Shown here one piece after another: positions 1 to 10,159 of a stretch of 64,000 nt of DNA. The DNA is taken from contig BGKB01000220.1 of the NCBI GenBank assembly GCA_003116975.1, positions 3,337-67,336 of the forward strand, written 5' to 3'. The notes beneath the pieces were generated by a model that worked only from the letters and a program-made list of their open reading frames with translations, had not been told where the DNA came from and did not search any database. Numbering within the stretch: position 1 is the stretch's first letter; every line of letters begins with the position of its first letter. The position numbers were made by a program, and so were the translations under genes. This stretch comes from Aurantiochytrium sp. KH105 (taxonomy: Eukaryota; Sar; Bigyra; Thraustochytrida; Thraustochytriidae).

Positions 1-1374
1 ACCTGTAAGTCAGATGATGTCATCAAATGGTTGACGAGACAGAAAATGAATTCTGACTAACATTGGCCATTCGAAAATCCCCTATTTACAGAGATCTCTC
101 CTTCAACAACCTCGCGGAATTGCCCTCTTCGATTGGGGCTTTGACCAAGCTGATTAAGTTGTACGTGATAGTGGCCGAAGCTTCCCAGGAAACTAGAAAG
201 ATGACCCTCACACTTGAACGCGAGCATGAACAGATCTTCTTACAATAACCAGCTCACGTCCCTCCCCGAGAGCATTTCGGGACTTTCCGAACTTCTTTAC
301 CTGTAAGTCAGATGATGTCACCAAACGCCTGTCGAGACAGGAAATGACTTGTCACTAACATTCGTCATTCGAAAATCACTCAATTGCAGAAATGCTTGCA
401 ACAACAATCTCACGGAATTGCCCTCTTCGATTGGGGCTTTGACCAAGCTGTCTTACTTGTACGTGAAAGTGGCCGTAGCGGATCGTTCTCCGAGGAAATT
501 AGAAAGATGACCCTCACACTTGAACATGAACAACAATAGATCTTCTTACAGGAACCAGCTCACGTCCCTCCCCGAGAGCATTTCGGGACTTTCCAAACTT
601 CTTTACCTGTAAGTCAGATGATGTCATCGAGACGGCGACGAAGTAATCGATAATACGAGCGAACCGCTGAAAAGGAACTAACACTTCGTTTTATGTTATA
701 GAGACATGTCTTACAATCCTCTCACCTCCGTTCCCGAAAGCCTTTCCGAACTCACAAAGCTCAAAAGTCTGTACGTTAAGACATACGTTCGTTTGAATCA
801 GAGATTAATCGTACTCACTGTCACAATCAATCGTACAGGGATATCGCAGACACAGATCTTACGAAGCTTCCCCAAGCGATCACTACCATGAGAAATCTGA
901 ATTACTTGTAAGTTCTTCGCGAGATATCTGCGGTGCAAGAAAGCTCACACGATTCCGATGCGCAGGGACATTGATAACGTTCCTCTCTGCGGGCCACAGC
1001 CAGTTCTTCCTGCCTCCCTCACGGGGACAAATCGACCGTATGAAGGAACAGGGCAATTTAACGCGTGTCCAACGCCGTCCCCTACGCAGTCCCATACTAC
1101 ACCAACTACGCAATTCCCTACAACCGAGCCGACAGCGATGAACGATGACGAGTCTTCGGCTACGTTGGTGGCGCTTATCGTGGGTCCTCTGGCTGGCGCG
1201 TTTGTGGCCGTCTCAGTCTTTGCCGCTGTCGTCATTCGTCGCCGCCGTCGCGCGGCCACGACCGACGCAGTGCCCTACGAAGGCCCCTCCACAGGCCCTT
1301 ACGCACCAGACGCAGTCCCTACTGCGGTCCCCAATGGCCGAGCCGACAGTGATGAACGAGTGCCGCCAAAGTGA
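1..1374 (+). CDS. Leucine-rich-repeat transmembrane protein, 5' partial, one LRR per exon
   Basis: Exons read at 1-4, 92-160, 234-302, 390-458, 540-608, 702-770, 839-907 and 966-1374. Each internal exon is exactly 69 bp and encodes one 23-residue LRR of the form L-S-x-N-x-L-T-x-L-P-x-S-I-x-x-L. All introns are short (58-93 bp), start GTAAGT or GTACGT, end AG and split a Leu codon after its second base (CT|A, TT|A, CT|G, TT|G). The last exon carries a Thr/Pro-rich stalk, a hydrophobic segment (around ALIVGPLAGAFVAVSVFAAV) and an RRRRR stop-transfer sequence, so LRRs are probably outside and a tail of about 40 residues inside the cell. It ends at TGA 1372-1374. No kinase follows, so it would need a partner to signal. 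Ligand unknown. The gene enters from beyond the left edge. Recognition of LRR and TM is firm; exon limits are by eye. Confidence 0.82.
5..608 (+). repeat. Tandem duplication of a two-LRR-exon unit including introns
   Basis: The block intron-exon-intron-exon at 5-302 is repeated at 303-608, with introns conserved as well as exons: both long introns start GTAAGTCAGATGATGTCA, and the exon cores TTGCCCTCTTCGATTGGGGC and AGCTCACGTCCCTCCCCGAG recur. The next intron (609-701) keeps only the first part of that sequence. This shows recent unequal-exchange growth of the repeat domain by pairs of exons. Confidence 0.8.
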
Positions 1375-1617
1375 TGAAGAGTGGTCGGCTACGCCGCTGG
1401 CGCTTATAATTTGTGGTCGTCTCCTTGTTTGCCCCTGTCTTCGTCCGCTGCCGCCCTCGCGGCAAGATCGAGGCCGAAGCGAACGCCAAAGTCGCCGTTT
1501 TTGCCAGCGCCTGAGACATCCATCCGAAGTCCGAGTCATGATTTTATTGCATGCATCACCTGCATGGATGAGCTCAAAAAAATTATCAATGTTCTGACAA
1601 TCAATACCCTGCGTGGC
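1345..1617 (+). pseudogene. Decayed duplicate of the LRR protein's transmembrane tail
   Basis: Just after the LRR gene's stop, the sequence repeats the start of its membrane exon: the block ATGAACGA...GTCGGCTACG...GGCGCTTAT seen at 1138-1182 recurs near 1351-1412, again followed by a run that would encode hydrophobic then Arg-rich residues. No single frame carries it intact. It is best read as a degenerate tandem copy of the last exon, or possibly an alternative 3' end. The coding version at 966-1374 is clearly the better preserved one. Confidence 0.45.
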
Positions 1618-3392
1618 TAAAGCACCCGGGACCTGAAGTGCGGTTTTCCCGATGGAATTGTCTTATTGGTTCTATTCGTAGCCGGCGGAGCCGGTCTTGA
1701 CGAAGGATGACTTGTAGAAGAAGGAGACTTGGGAGCAGGCCAGTGAGTAGGAGCTTCCTCGGCGCGCAGTAGCTGCTTCGCCAAAGTTATCAAGCGAAAA
1801 GTCCTTGTAGAAATCTCGAAGGAGTCGGTCTGCGTTGGCTTTGAGCGCGATCGCCTTGTCCTTGTCGCAGCCTTGTGCAGGTATTGCGCGGCAGCGAGGC
1901 GCGCATGGAAGTATTGTTGAACATCGTGCGCCTGGTTCTCCTTCGCGTTCATGTAGGTCGAAGCAATGTCCGGAAGCTCGCGGCCGAAATTTGGAAAGGA
2001 CCAATCGTCTCCGACCGCATCGAAGTCACCACCAGAAAGATAAGCTATGAGGCCCGTTTGGCAGATGACGGGAAGCTGAGAGAGGACGAAGACGCCGGCA
2101 ATTAGCTGAAGCAGGGCCAGTCTCTGCTCGACAAGGTCGAGGGGTACCCGAAGATGGCTTTCGTAGGCAGAGGCTTCGTTGTCAGGGTCAGGGTAGCCGT
2201 TCTGAGGTTTGTTGTCGCCTCGTTGGAGTTCAGCCTCGTCAATGAGGAATGTGTGCTTGAGCTTGAAGTTGCTAAAAATTTTGACTGCGATCTGCCCTCT
2301 GACGTTTTTGACAAGTTCGAAACGTACGGGCCAGTTTACGGTAGATCTCTTTTTGCCTAAGTGGCTGGTAGATGGAGGCGAGCTTTGTTCTGATCTCTCG
2401 GCAGAGCGTCCTGTAGCTCCTATCGCGAAGCTGGGTGAGCTTCTCGGGTCCTCTGGGGTCTGGGTTGGCAATGCGGACCGCACCATCCATGATCTTTTCG
2501 CGGAGATTCTCCACCGCAAGCATCTTCATGTTGTGGGTGGTTCGGAAACCTGTGTGGATGCCGTCGTCGCGCTCATTCATGACGACAATGTAGCCGATAG
2601 TCTCCTCAAGCATTTTGGCCATGTGATCGCTTTCCATGCCCAGATTGCTCTCAATAATGAGAACAGACACATTGTGTTGCAGAAGCGGGTGTCCGAGCGG
2701 AGTTGATTCACGTGTTCGATGATAAGGCTGTGGTTCTCCTTGGCCGTTTTGCAGGGAAAGGATTCGAGGCCGACGATCAAGTGCATGCCGCCGCGGCGGA
2801 TGACGCTAGTGATTGCAATTTCCGATTGCTTGCCCGCCGCGGCAGGGTCGTTCGAGTGAAGACATGGTCGTAGGTTTCGTTGTAAGGCACCGATAAGCGT
2901 TCCATGTTCGCAAATTGGTTGATGTGCTTTGTCGGGAACGCCCGCTGATGCAGCGCAGACGCGACACCACCAATGCGCAAGCATCTCCTCCTGACCCCTC
3001 ATGATAGCATTGAGAATCTTGCGCTTGCGCTTCGATGACCACGCTGGAAGCAAGTGCGCGTTGTGGTTGCATTTGTGCGCCTCATCTTTGTCGCGACATG
3101 GCTTGCACGCAAGGTGGATGTTTGTGACGGCGAAAAGAAGCTCGCCATGCAGATCCTTCTGCTCGACGTACTTTGTGAAGAAGTTGTCTTCACTGCTGAT
3201 CGTACTGATACCAATGATGCTCGTACGCTCGAGCTGGTGCAAGGACACCACCTCCTCGTAGAGCACCACGTTGGGAATCTTAGCCTGACCTGGGCGTTGA
3301 AAGAAGCTTTCAGCTCGAACACAGAGACTCATTTTCGCGGCTCATCTCTTGCTACATCCATTCACAGTGGCAGCCTACGAGTTGGCGGTTGA
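1617..3392 (-). pseudogene. Viral fossil: herpes/mirus-type terminase large subunit (TerL), broken
   Basis: This minus-strand segment reads in pieces like the large subunit of a Duplodnaviria genome-packaging motor. Visible parts, in gene order, are a C-terminal ATPase-like stretch, a Cys/His cluster (C-x2-C...H-x-C-x-H) such as herpesvirus UL15-type terminases carry, then an RNase-H-like nuclease region with an acidic residue after a hydrophobic strand (LIIES) and the typical 'GIHTGFRTTHNMKML...L-x3-I-x-D-G' type segment around 2270-2790. The remainder (about 1620-2270) is unrecognised and could be a family-specific C-terminus. It is broken, with roughly three or more reading-frame interruptions, and no capsid or other viral gene lies beside it. 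It looks old enough to have decayed but recent enough to keep its motifs. By eye it is less GC-rich than the host genes. Family assignment is from motif pattern only. Confidence 0.55.
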
Positions 3393-6300
3393 GCAAAAGC
3401 AGAGTCTGGAGGCCAGATCATTGGAGTCAAGCTGTTGAACGCGACGATGAAATGTGGTAGAAAAAAACTTTTGATAATTTCGGTTGGGACAACAACCAAC
3501 TCATGAGAGTGTTTCAGGCTGCGGTTCTTGCGTTGTAGTTTGACAAGCTGCTTCAATAAGCATACCTTCAACAGGAAAGAAAGCAAGACAGGCATTTTGT
3601 GCATAGGTGGGGGGGGGGGAAGGGGGGGCTTGGGAAAAGCGACACCACAGCCAGCCGCACCAAGAGTTGCGGTTGCAAGAACCCAATCACTGCCAGTCTC
3701 CAAAACGCGGTCAGGCCGTGCACGGAGCTAATTTGTGACTCGCCCCCGCGCACGACATCTGACAAGCTCTTGCAGCAGCCAGCAGGCAGCACACGCCACC
3801 CACTGCCACGACACCCACGACACCCACCAAGCCAAGCCAAGCCAAGCCAAGCCAAGCCATGCCAAGCCAAGCCAAGTCAAGCCAAGTCAAGTCAAGAAGA
3901 CACGTCCAAGAAGAGTTTGGAAGCAGCCGCAGCGATCACCTGCCGAGTGGCGGCTCGGTCAAGAGCACGGGGCGACTGCGACTACACGTGCCGTAAGATG
4001 AGTAGGTTCGACGCGCGAGTCGACTCGCCAGCCGACCGCAACAAACTAAGCCGGACGGCCACTCGTCCCCGACGGACGGCCCGCCCGCCGCAAGCAATTG
4101 CCTGAAGACCTCGGAAAGAACTCGTCCCAGCAGCAGCGAGGGCAGGAGCGCGTCGTGTCTCGTGGCCGCCTCGCGGACATTGCCAATCGCTTCTTCCCCT
4201 TGGCCGCCGGAGCCGGAGCCGCTGCCGCCCCAGGCCCGCGCGAGCGTCGGAGTCGCGTATTCACGCTCCGCTTCCTGGCAATTCGATTCTTCTCCTCGCC
4301 GCTGCGCCTTACGCTCTGACATTAGAGACGGCGCCGGGGACTCGCGTCCCAGGCAAGGCTCGCAGCCGCACACTCGCTCCCGGCAAGCACAGGTACGTCA
4401 CTCACTGCCAGCGCAGCCCTGCGCCTCCCTCGTCGCGCCTGACATGAAATCGCCGCACGACGGCGTGCAGACGTCCCCGCCGCGTCACCGTCGTCGCCGT
4501 CGCGGTCGCGGTCGCGGTCGCGCGGGGCGTACAGTGTCGCGCGTGCGGCGAGGGCGGCCTTGCGATGCGATGCCTCGCCTTGCTTGCAATGGACGCCGTC
4601 GCGGGAAGCGAAGAAGACGCAGCGGCACGCGCCGCGCCCTGAGAGAGCGCGACTTCCCACGGCCCGCTCCCGCCGGCCGCGGTCCTGCACCAAGGCGGCG
4701 GCCGGAGCACGTCTCGAAGGCCGCGCAGCTGCGGCGCGCGTCCCGTCACGAGCGTCCTCCGGAGAGATCGCGCGCGGGTTTTCTCGTATCGTGACGTCAG
4801 GTCATGGTGCCATGAAAACGGCCTCGCCAGGCCGTGCCTTGCCAAGCCAGGCCGAGCGGCCGTCCAGCGCGGGACCCACGCCGCGCGGGGCGCAGCAGAG
4901 CGGGGGTGGCGGGATGGCGGGGCGTCGCTTGCGCCTGGGCATCGCGGGGGTCGCGCCTGTTCATCATGCTATGCGTCCATCCATCGTCATGAGTCTAGGC
5001 GGCCCTGTTTATTATAGCGCGGCTGCGATCTGGTCATCTGCGCGGGAGGCGGGGCCGGCATGAGAAGTCTCAGGCGCAAGCGGCGTAGGGAAAGCGGTAG
5101 CGCGGCCGTAGCTGCGCGGAATCCGCAGTCTGCTTGCGCCGGCGCGCCTGAGGACGCCGGGTCCAGGCGCAGACCGTCGGCGAGCAAGCGAGACGGAGCA
5201 GACAAACTGGTTTCCTTCCTTCCCGCCGACCCCGCCGCGCGCGCTCGAGACGCCGGAGACACCCGCCCGCCTGCCCGCCCGCCCGCGCCGCGCGCGAGCC
5301 GCATCCCGCGCCGCCGCCGCGTGCCGCGTGCCGCCGCTTCGCGCGCCGGGAGCGAGGGAGCGGCATCTTCTCCTCCTCGATCTCGTCCTCTTCATCTCCA
5401 TCTCCATCTCCATCTCCGCCCGCGACCGCGTCCTCGCCGCCTCGCCTCCGCGCGCGCGCAGACCCCGCCCGCGCGCCGCGGCCCCGCCGCTCGCGCGCCC
5501 CGCCGCGCGCGCCGCCCGAGGGCCGAGGCCGCGCAGCGGAGGGCGCCAACACCGAGCGCCAAGGCGACGTCGACGGCGCCGGCATCGACGGCCTCGGCGA
5601 CGCGGGCTTCGTTCGACCCTCGGCGCGCGCCCTCTTCGCGCCGCCTCCCTCGCCTCGCGAGCTCGAGCAGCAGCAGCAGCAGCTGCACCTCGAGCAGCTC
5701 GAGAGGGAGGACCAGAAGCGGCCCCTGGAAGCGGCAGGGGTCGGTCGGTCGGTCGTGCGGACTCGTCGAGTCGGTGAGAGCGAAGCGAGACGAGACGAGA
5801 GACGGGCTCGAGCTCGAGCAGCAGCAGCAGCAGCAGCGCCGAGAGCGGGAAACTTAGGACGCTTGCCAGGGAGGACGCCAAGAGAAGCTCGTTTGGCTCG
5901 TCGAAGCGAGTTGGGACGAACGAACGAACGAACGAACGAGGGAGGGAGCCGAGCACGGAGCTCGAGGGGTACAGAGGCGGATTTTGCTGCTGCCGCCGCG
6001 AGGCGAGCGCGCCGGGAGCGGTTCGTTCGGCGTGGCCCACCTCGCATCGACTGGTGTCATCATCTTCTCTCTGGTCTCGTCTGCCTCGTCTCATCTCACC
6101 TCCTCGCGTAGATTTACGCTCGCCTCGAAGCCGGGTTGGTGGACGCTTGCTTCCTTGGGTGGTGTACCAGTGAGGAAGTGGAGGAGGCGGCAAAAAGGTC
6201 CGTCTCGAGTTTCGACGCCGGCGCGTCCTCGATTTTGAGAGCGAGACGCGGGAATTTTGCGCCGAGCCTGGAGTGCCGTGCAGAAAAGGGAAGGGCCAGG

Positions 6301-6543
6301 TCGGAGCATTTAGTTGTTGTGGTGGTGGTGGTGCTGTTGCTGGTGCTGGTGCTGGTGCTCCTGACCGCAGCCAACACGGCATCAGGGACCAAACGCTTTT
6401 CTGGACCGCTGTCGTGTAGGTAGGTAGGTGGGCAGCCAGACAGCCCAGGCAAACAAGCAGGCCAAGGGGACAGAAGAGTAAAACGCGAGCCCGGGCCGAC
6501 GGGGCGAGGCGAGGCGAGGCCACGCGCGCCATTCAGAGGCACC
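3393..6543. other. Gene-free, GC-rich intergenic region
   Basis: No convincing gene. Long open frames on both strands here are Arg/Ala/Pro/Ser-rich with no domain and reflect base composition. It holds a G-run near 3607-3626, a pentamer array, a hexamer array at about 5392-5417 (CATCTC units), a GAAC array at about 5917-5940, TGG/TGC triplet runs at about 6316-6360, and the 5' leader of the kinase gene at 6544. Confidence 0.6.
3828..3896. repeat. (CCAAG)n pentanucleotide microsatellite
   Basis: About 13 consecutive 5-bp units, near perfect at the left and drifting to CAAGT variants at the right end. A related array is at 22924-22999. Confidence 0.9.
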
Positions 6544-8565
6544 ATGGGCTGTGTTTCATCGTCGAGTGCACGCCATGACCTCGAGGGCAAGCCCGTGGGG
6601 CTCAAACACTTTGACAAGGGCCGTGTTCTTGGCGAAGGAGGTTTTGGCAAGGTCAAGGCCGTCACCAAACGCGGCGAAGCGCCCTTGCGCTGGCACGCCA
6701 TGAAAATTCTTAACAAGGAGAACGTGGTGGACAAACGCCGCTTTCAGGAAATCTTTCGTGAACGCGACATGCTCACGTCGCTGCGCCATGAGCGCATTTG
6801 TAATCTGTACTATGCCTTTCAGGACCCCAAGCACCTGTACCTGGTTATGGACCTTGCGCTCGGCGGCGACCTGCGGTACCAGCTGAATCACAACGCCCAG
6901 GGCCTCCCTTTTACAGAGACGCGCACTCGGATATACGTGGCGCAAGTAATTGAAGCGCTCGACTATGTACACTCGCAAGGGATAATCCATCGCGACGTCA
7001 AGCCAGAGAATCTGCTCCTGAACGGAAATGGCTGGGTAATGTTGACAGATTTCGGCATTGCCCGCGATGTGGACGAAGCTGGACTCTGCCAGTCCGGCTC
7101 GGGAACCGGGGGCTACATGCCTCCAGAAATCTACACGCGATCGCATGCGCATTCCAAGACGGCAGACTGGTTTGCGCTTGGGGTGACGATGCACGAATTT
7201 TTGACAAAACGGCGACCGTTTCGCGGCGACGACATCCGGCGAGCAGGCCGCATGTTGACGAGCAGCGGTAAGATCAAGCCCTCGTACGAGAAGGAGGGCG
7301 CAACGGAGCCCCTGGCGACGCAGTTTTTGCAAGACTGCCAAACCGAGGATTTTGGGCTCAGCAGTGAATGCGTCGACTTGTTGTCACGTCTGTTTTGTGT
7401 GCGTCGCGGTCTGCGGCTTGGGGCAGGCGGGCTGACAGACTTTACATCGCACGCATGGTTTTCTTCGTCAGATTCTTTTGAATGGTCGAAAATTGTGGAT
7501 GGCACGCACGAAGTTCCGTTTTTGCCCAACACGAATCGCATGAATGCCGAGCCGGACGCTGACATCCACGCCGTCTTTATGGGTGACGAAGAGGAACGTC
7601 GGCTTCGCAGCCTCACGGTGGAGGAACAAAAGCTTTTCGAAGGCTATGAGTACGATTACACGGCCCCACAGCCCTCTGTGCCTCGTGTGCGGGACTTTGG
7701 CGGCATGTCCGGGAGCGACTCTCGCAAGAGCGTGGCGACCGTGGACGGAGCAGGAGACAGCTTTGCGTCACGTGCCGGGGTCGTGCCAACGCAGCCGCGT
7801 ACGCCTCGCGTGCGGACCGCGCAGCGCTACACGACGCGGAGTATGGACGAGGTTGCTTTGTCTCGCCAGCAGGTGGCGACAACAAACAGCACGTCGAGCG
7901 AGACGACGCGTGGCGTCGATGCCGACGACGACGACTCGCACCAGCATCGGCACTCCAAGGAGCACCGTCTGCGGCTGCCCGTTGGAGTGCAAGCCGGAGG
8001 GCAGACGGATGCCGATTCGCCGCAACAAGCCAATCAGCGGGACCAGCAGCCACAGCCCGCGCCACAAGGCGCTGCAGCAAAACAGCAGCCGTCGTCTGGC
8101 AGCGGCGGCGAGTCTCCAGGGGCGGCTGGTGGGGTCAACGTCGACGCGCCTTTGCCATCATCATCAGCATCATCATCATCATCATCATCCTGCGAGGAAT
8201 CGCGGCGTCCAAGCAATGCCAGCGCCGCGCTCCAGCTGGTCAGCGAGACCGGCATGACGCTGACATCAAGTCAGCAAACTGTGTACAGCTCGGGCTCCAC
8301 CGCGGGCAAGAACGAGGACGAAGACGATAATAACGTCGAGATCAAGGACACTGAAACGGCTTGTGCGCCGTCACTCAATTCGGCGGCGGCGGCGGCGGCG
8401 GCGAAGATGAAGAAGACGGAGGAGGAGATGTCTGCATCTCCCAACCAGCAGCAAGCGACTCGAGCCAAGCAAATGAAAGCCTCTTCGGAAAAAAGCGGCG
8501 ATAAGAGTGTGGACAAAAACGGGTCTCCGAGCCGTCCATCGGGGTCCTCCGTCGCAGCGAGCTGA
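6544..8565 (+). CDS. STK32/YANK-like AGC protein kinase with N-myristoylation signal
   Basis: A 673-residue Ser/Thr kinase. The N-terminus MGCVSSSS is a textbook myristoylation (Gly2) plus palmitoylation (Cys3) site, so it should sit on membranes. The kinase domain spans about 24-320: glycine loop GEGGFGKV (30-37), Lys54 in HAMK, HRD at 149-151, DFG at 169-171. 'GGDLRYQL' is the hallmark of the STK32/YANK branch of AGC kinases. The usual APE is PPE (193-195). An AGC hydrophobic-motif-like FEGYEY starts at residue 365. From about 375 on the protein is disordered: Gln/Ser/Asp-rich, with Ser, Ala and acidic runs. Start ATG sits in GGCACCATGG, a strong initiation context. All catalytic residues are present, so it should be active. 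Substrate unknown. Confidence 0.9.
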   Translation: MGCVSSSSARHDLEGKPVGLKHFDKGRVLGEGGFGKVKAVTKRGEAPLRWHAMKILNKENVVDKRRFQEIFRERDMLTSLRHERICNLYYAFQDPKHLYLVMDLALGGDLRYQLNHNAQGLPFTETRTRIYVAQVIEALDYVHSQGIIHRDVKPENLLLNGNGWVMLTDFGIARDVDEAGLCQSGSGTGGYMPPEIYTRSHAHSKTADWFALGVTMHEFLTKRRPFRGDDIRRAGRMLTSSGKIKPSYEKEGATEPLATQFLQDCQTEDFGLSSECVDLLSRLFCVRRGLRLGAGGLTDFTSHAWFSSSDSFEWSKIVDGTHEVPFLPNTNRMNAEPDADIHAVFMGDEEERRLRSLTVEEQKLFEGYEYDYTAPQPSVPRVRDFGGMSGSDSRKSVATVDGAGDSFASRAGVVPTQPRTPRVRTAQRYTTRSMDEVALSRQQVATTNSTSSETTRGVDADDDDSHQHRHSKEHRLRLPVGVQAGGQTDADSPQQANQRDQQPQPAPQGAAAKQQPSSGSGGESPGAAGGVNVDAPLPSSSASSSSSSSCEESRRPSNASAALQLVSETGMTLTSSQQTVYSSGSTAGKNEDEDDNNVEIKDTETACAPSLNSAAAAAAAKMKKTEEEMSASPNQQQATRAKQMKASSEKSGDKSVDKNGSPSRPSGSSVAAS

Positions 8566-10159
8566 GCAATCCCATCGGCAGCGTATCTTTGATTTTAAAC
8601 CTGTGACTAATGTTCTTTTTGTTGACCGACCGTGAAAGGTCACTTTCTCTTTATAGCAGGTATACCGGCGATTGGCGGATCATTTACCCCTCACCTTCTT
8701 ACCGCATCACGAGTCCCTCCGAGACTCTTGCGTGCGCGCACACCTCCAAGTTGGTTCTCCGAGTTGCACTGGCCAGAAGAGCGAAAAGTAATAAAAGTAA
8801 AAATAATAAAAGTAAAAAGTAGGCCTAAAAGTAAAAAGTAAAAGCAAAGAGGAAGCGAGTGGAAGGTAAAAAATAAAAATAAATATAGGGCCTAACAAAC
8901 ATGTAGTAGTAGTACTAGTAGGCCGCCTAAAAGAGAGAAAAATCCACTTTCGAGTAAAAAACACTCACCTTGTTGTTTTGGTTTGCTTGCTTGATCGCCC
9001 GCCTGTTTGCCTTGCCTGCTGCGTGAGCTCGCTCGCACGCGCGCAGCCGTGCGAGACCTTGCCCTGCCTGCTTCTATCTGCCCAGCGCGCTCGCCCACGT
9101 CCAGCCTGCTGCTGCCTGCGCCCGTAAAGTAAAGTAAAGAAAAGTAAAGTAAAGCCTGTAGCAAGCCGTTCTCCTCTCCTCCCTCCTCGGGCATCCATCC
9201 ATCCATCCACTCGAGCCTCATCTATCCATTTCGCGCAGCCAAGCGCGCGCTCCCGCGGCCAAGCACCGCGCAGCGAGAGCTCCTCGGCACCGTGCGGGCC
9301 GAGGTCGGCGCGCCGGCCGGCAGCAGCAGACAGACAGACCGAGAGCAGCCGCCGCCGGCGCTCCGGCGGCTCGAGCTTGGCCGAAGCGAGCCGGCGCAGC
9401 GCGTGCAGCAGCCGTAGCACGCGCTGCACGTGCCGCTCCCCGGCTACGGGTGCCTAGCGCGCCCCTAGGCGGCCCGCCTTCTCCACTTGCGGCGCCGTTC
9501 TCCGCACTTGCGCGCGCCTTTAGCCCACTTGCGCGCGCCTTTGGCCCACTTGGCCCCCCCTCCCTCCCTCCCTCAAACCCAGCCAGCCGGGCCCCGCGAC
9601 GGTACGCCGCGGCCCCGCCCGCCGCGTCCGCCCGCGCGGTCGCCCGCCTCCAGGCCAGCACGCCACGCCGCGCCGCGCGAAGCCGCGCCGCGCAGAGCCA
9701 CGCCACGCCGCGCGAAGCCGCGCCGCGAAGCGGTCTCCGTCGCGGCGGGCGCGGCTGCGCGAGCGGCGCGAGCAAGGCGGGGTGTGCACGCGCCGCCGCT
9801 CGCGGAGAAAGAGGAAAGCAGATCGATCGGAGGCGAAGCGCGCAGAGCAGAGAAAGCAAAGCCGAGTGGCGGCCGAGTCCGCGCGCGGAGAGCAGCGAGG
9901 CCGCGGCCGCAGCGCGCGCGGGGCGCGGACGGGGCGCGGGAGCGCGCGGAGAGGACGCGCGAGGGCGGCTCCTCGCAGCAGCTGCAGAGCGCCGGCGCGG
10001 AAAGCAGGGAGGAGGGAGAGAAGGGACATTGACGAGCGCGCGAGCGAGGGACGGCGTGCACACGAGAAAGAACACCAAGGAGAGCGAGGAGGAGCGCGCC
10101 CGCGCGGAGGAGGGCGACGAGGAGGGCGAGAAGGGCGCCGCGAAAAGGGGAGCGGGAGC
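8566..10159. other. Intergenic region and leader with AT-rich and purine-rich repeats
   Basis: No supported gene. After the kinase stop, 8781-8890 is an island of TAAAAG-type units and 9123-9153 is a (GTAAA)n run, both strikingly AT-rich for this window. From about 9780 to 10159 the plus strand is purine-rich and stop-free in the frame of the following gene, but encodes only Arg/Glu/Gly/Ala-rich sequence and is read here as 5' leader. Confidence 0.55.
8781..8890. repeat. AT-rich (TAAAAG)n-like repeat
   Basis: Imperfect repeats of AAAAGTA/TAAAAG with two copies of TAGGCCTAAAA or a close variant, in the 3' region of the kinase gene. No termination or origin function can be shown. Confidence 0.75.

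Noticed and set aside
3828-3896. Telomeric repeat
   Set aside because: The pentamer is not TTAGGG-like and the array is short and internal.
5012-6532. Long minus-strand open frame upstream of the kinase gene
   Set aside because: Arg/Ala/Ser-rich translation of GC-rich DNA with no domain, overlapped by equally long frames on the other strand.
8781-8890. Retroelement tail or poly(A) insertion scar
   Set aside because: AT-rich repeat with no flanking duplication or element sequence.
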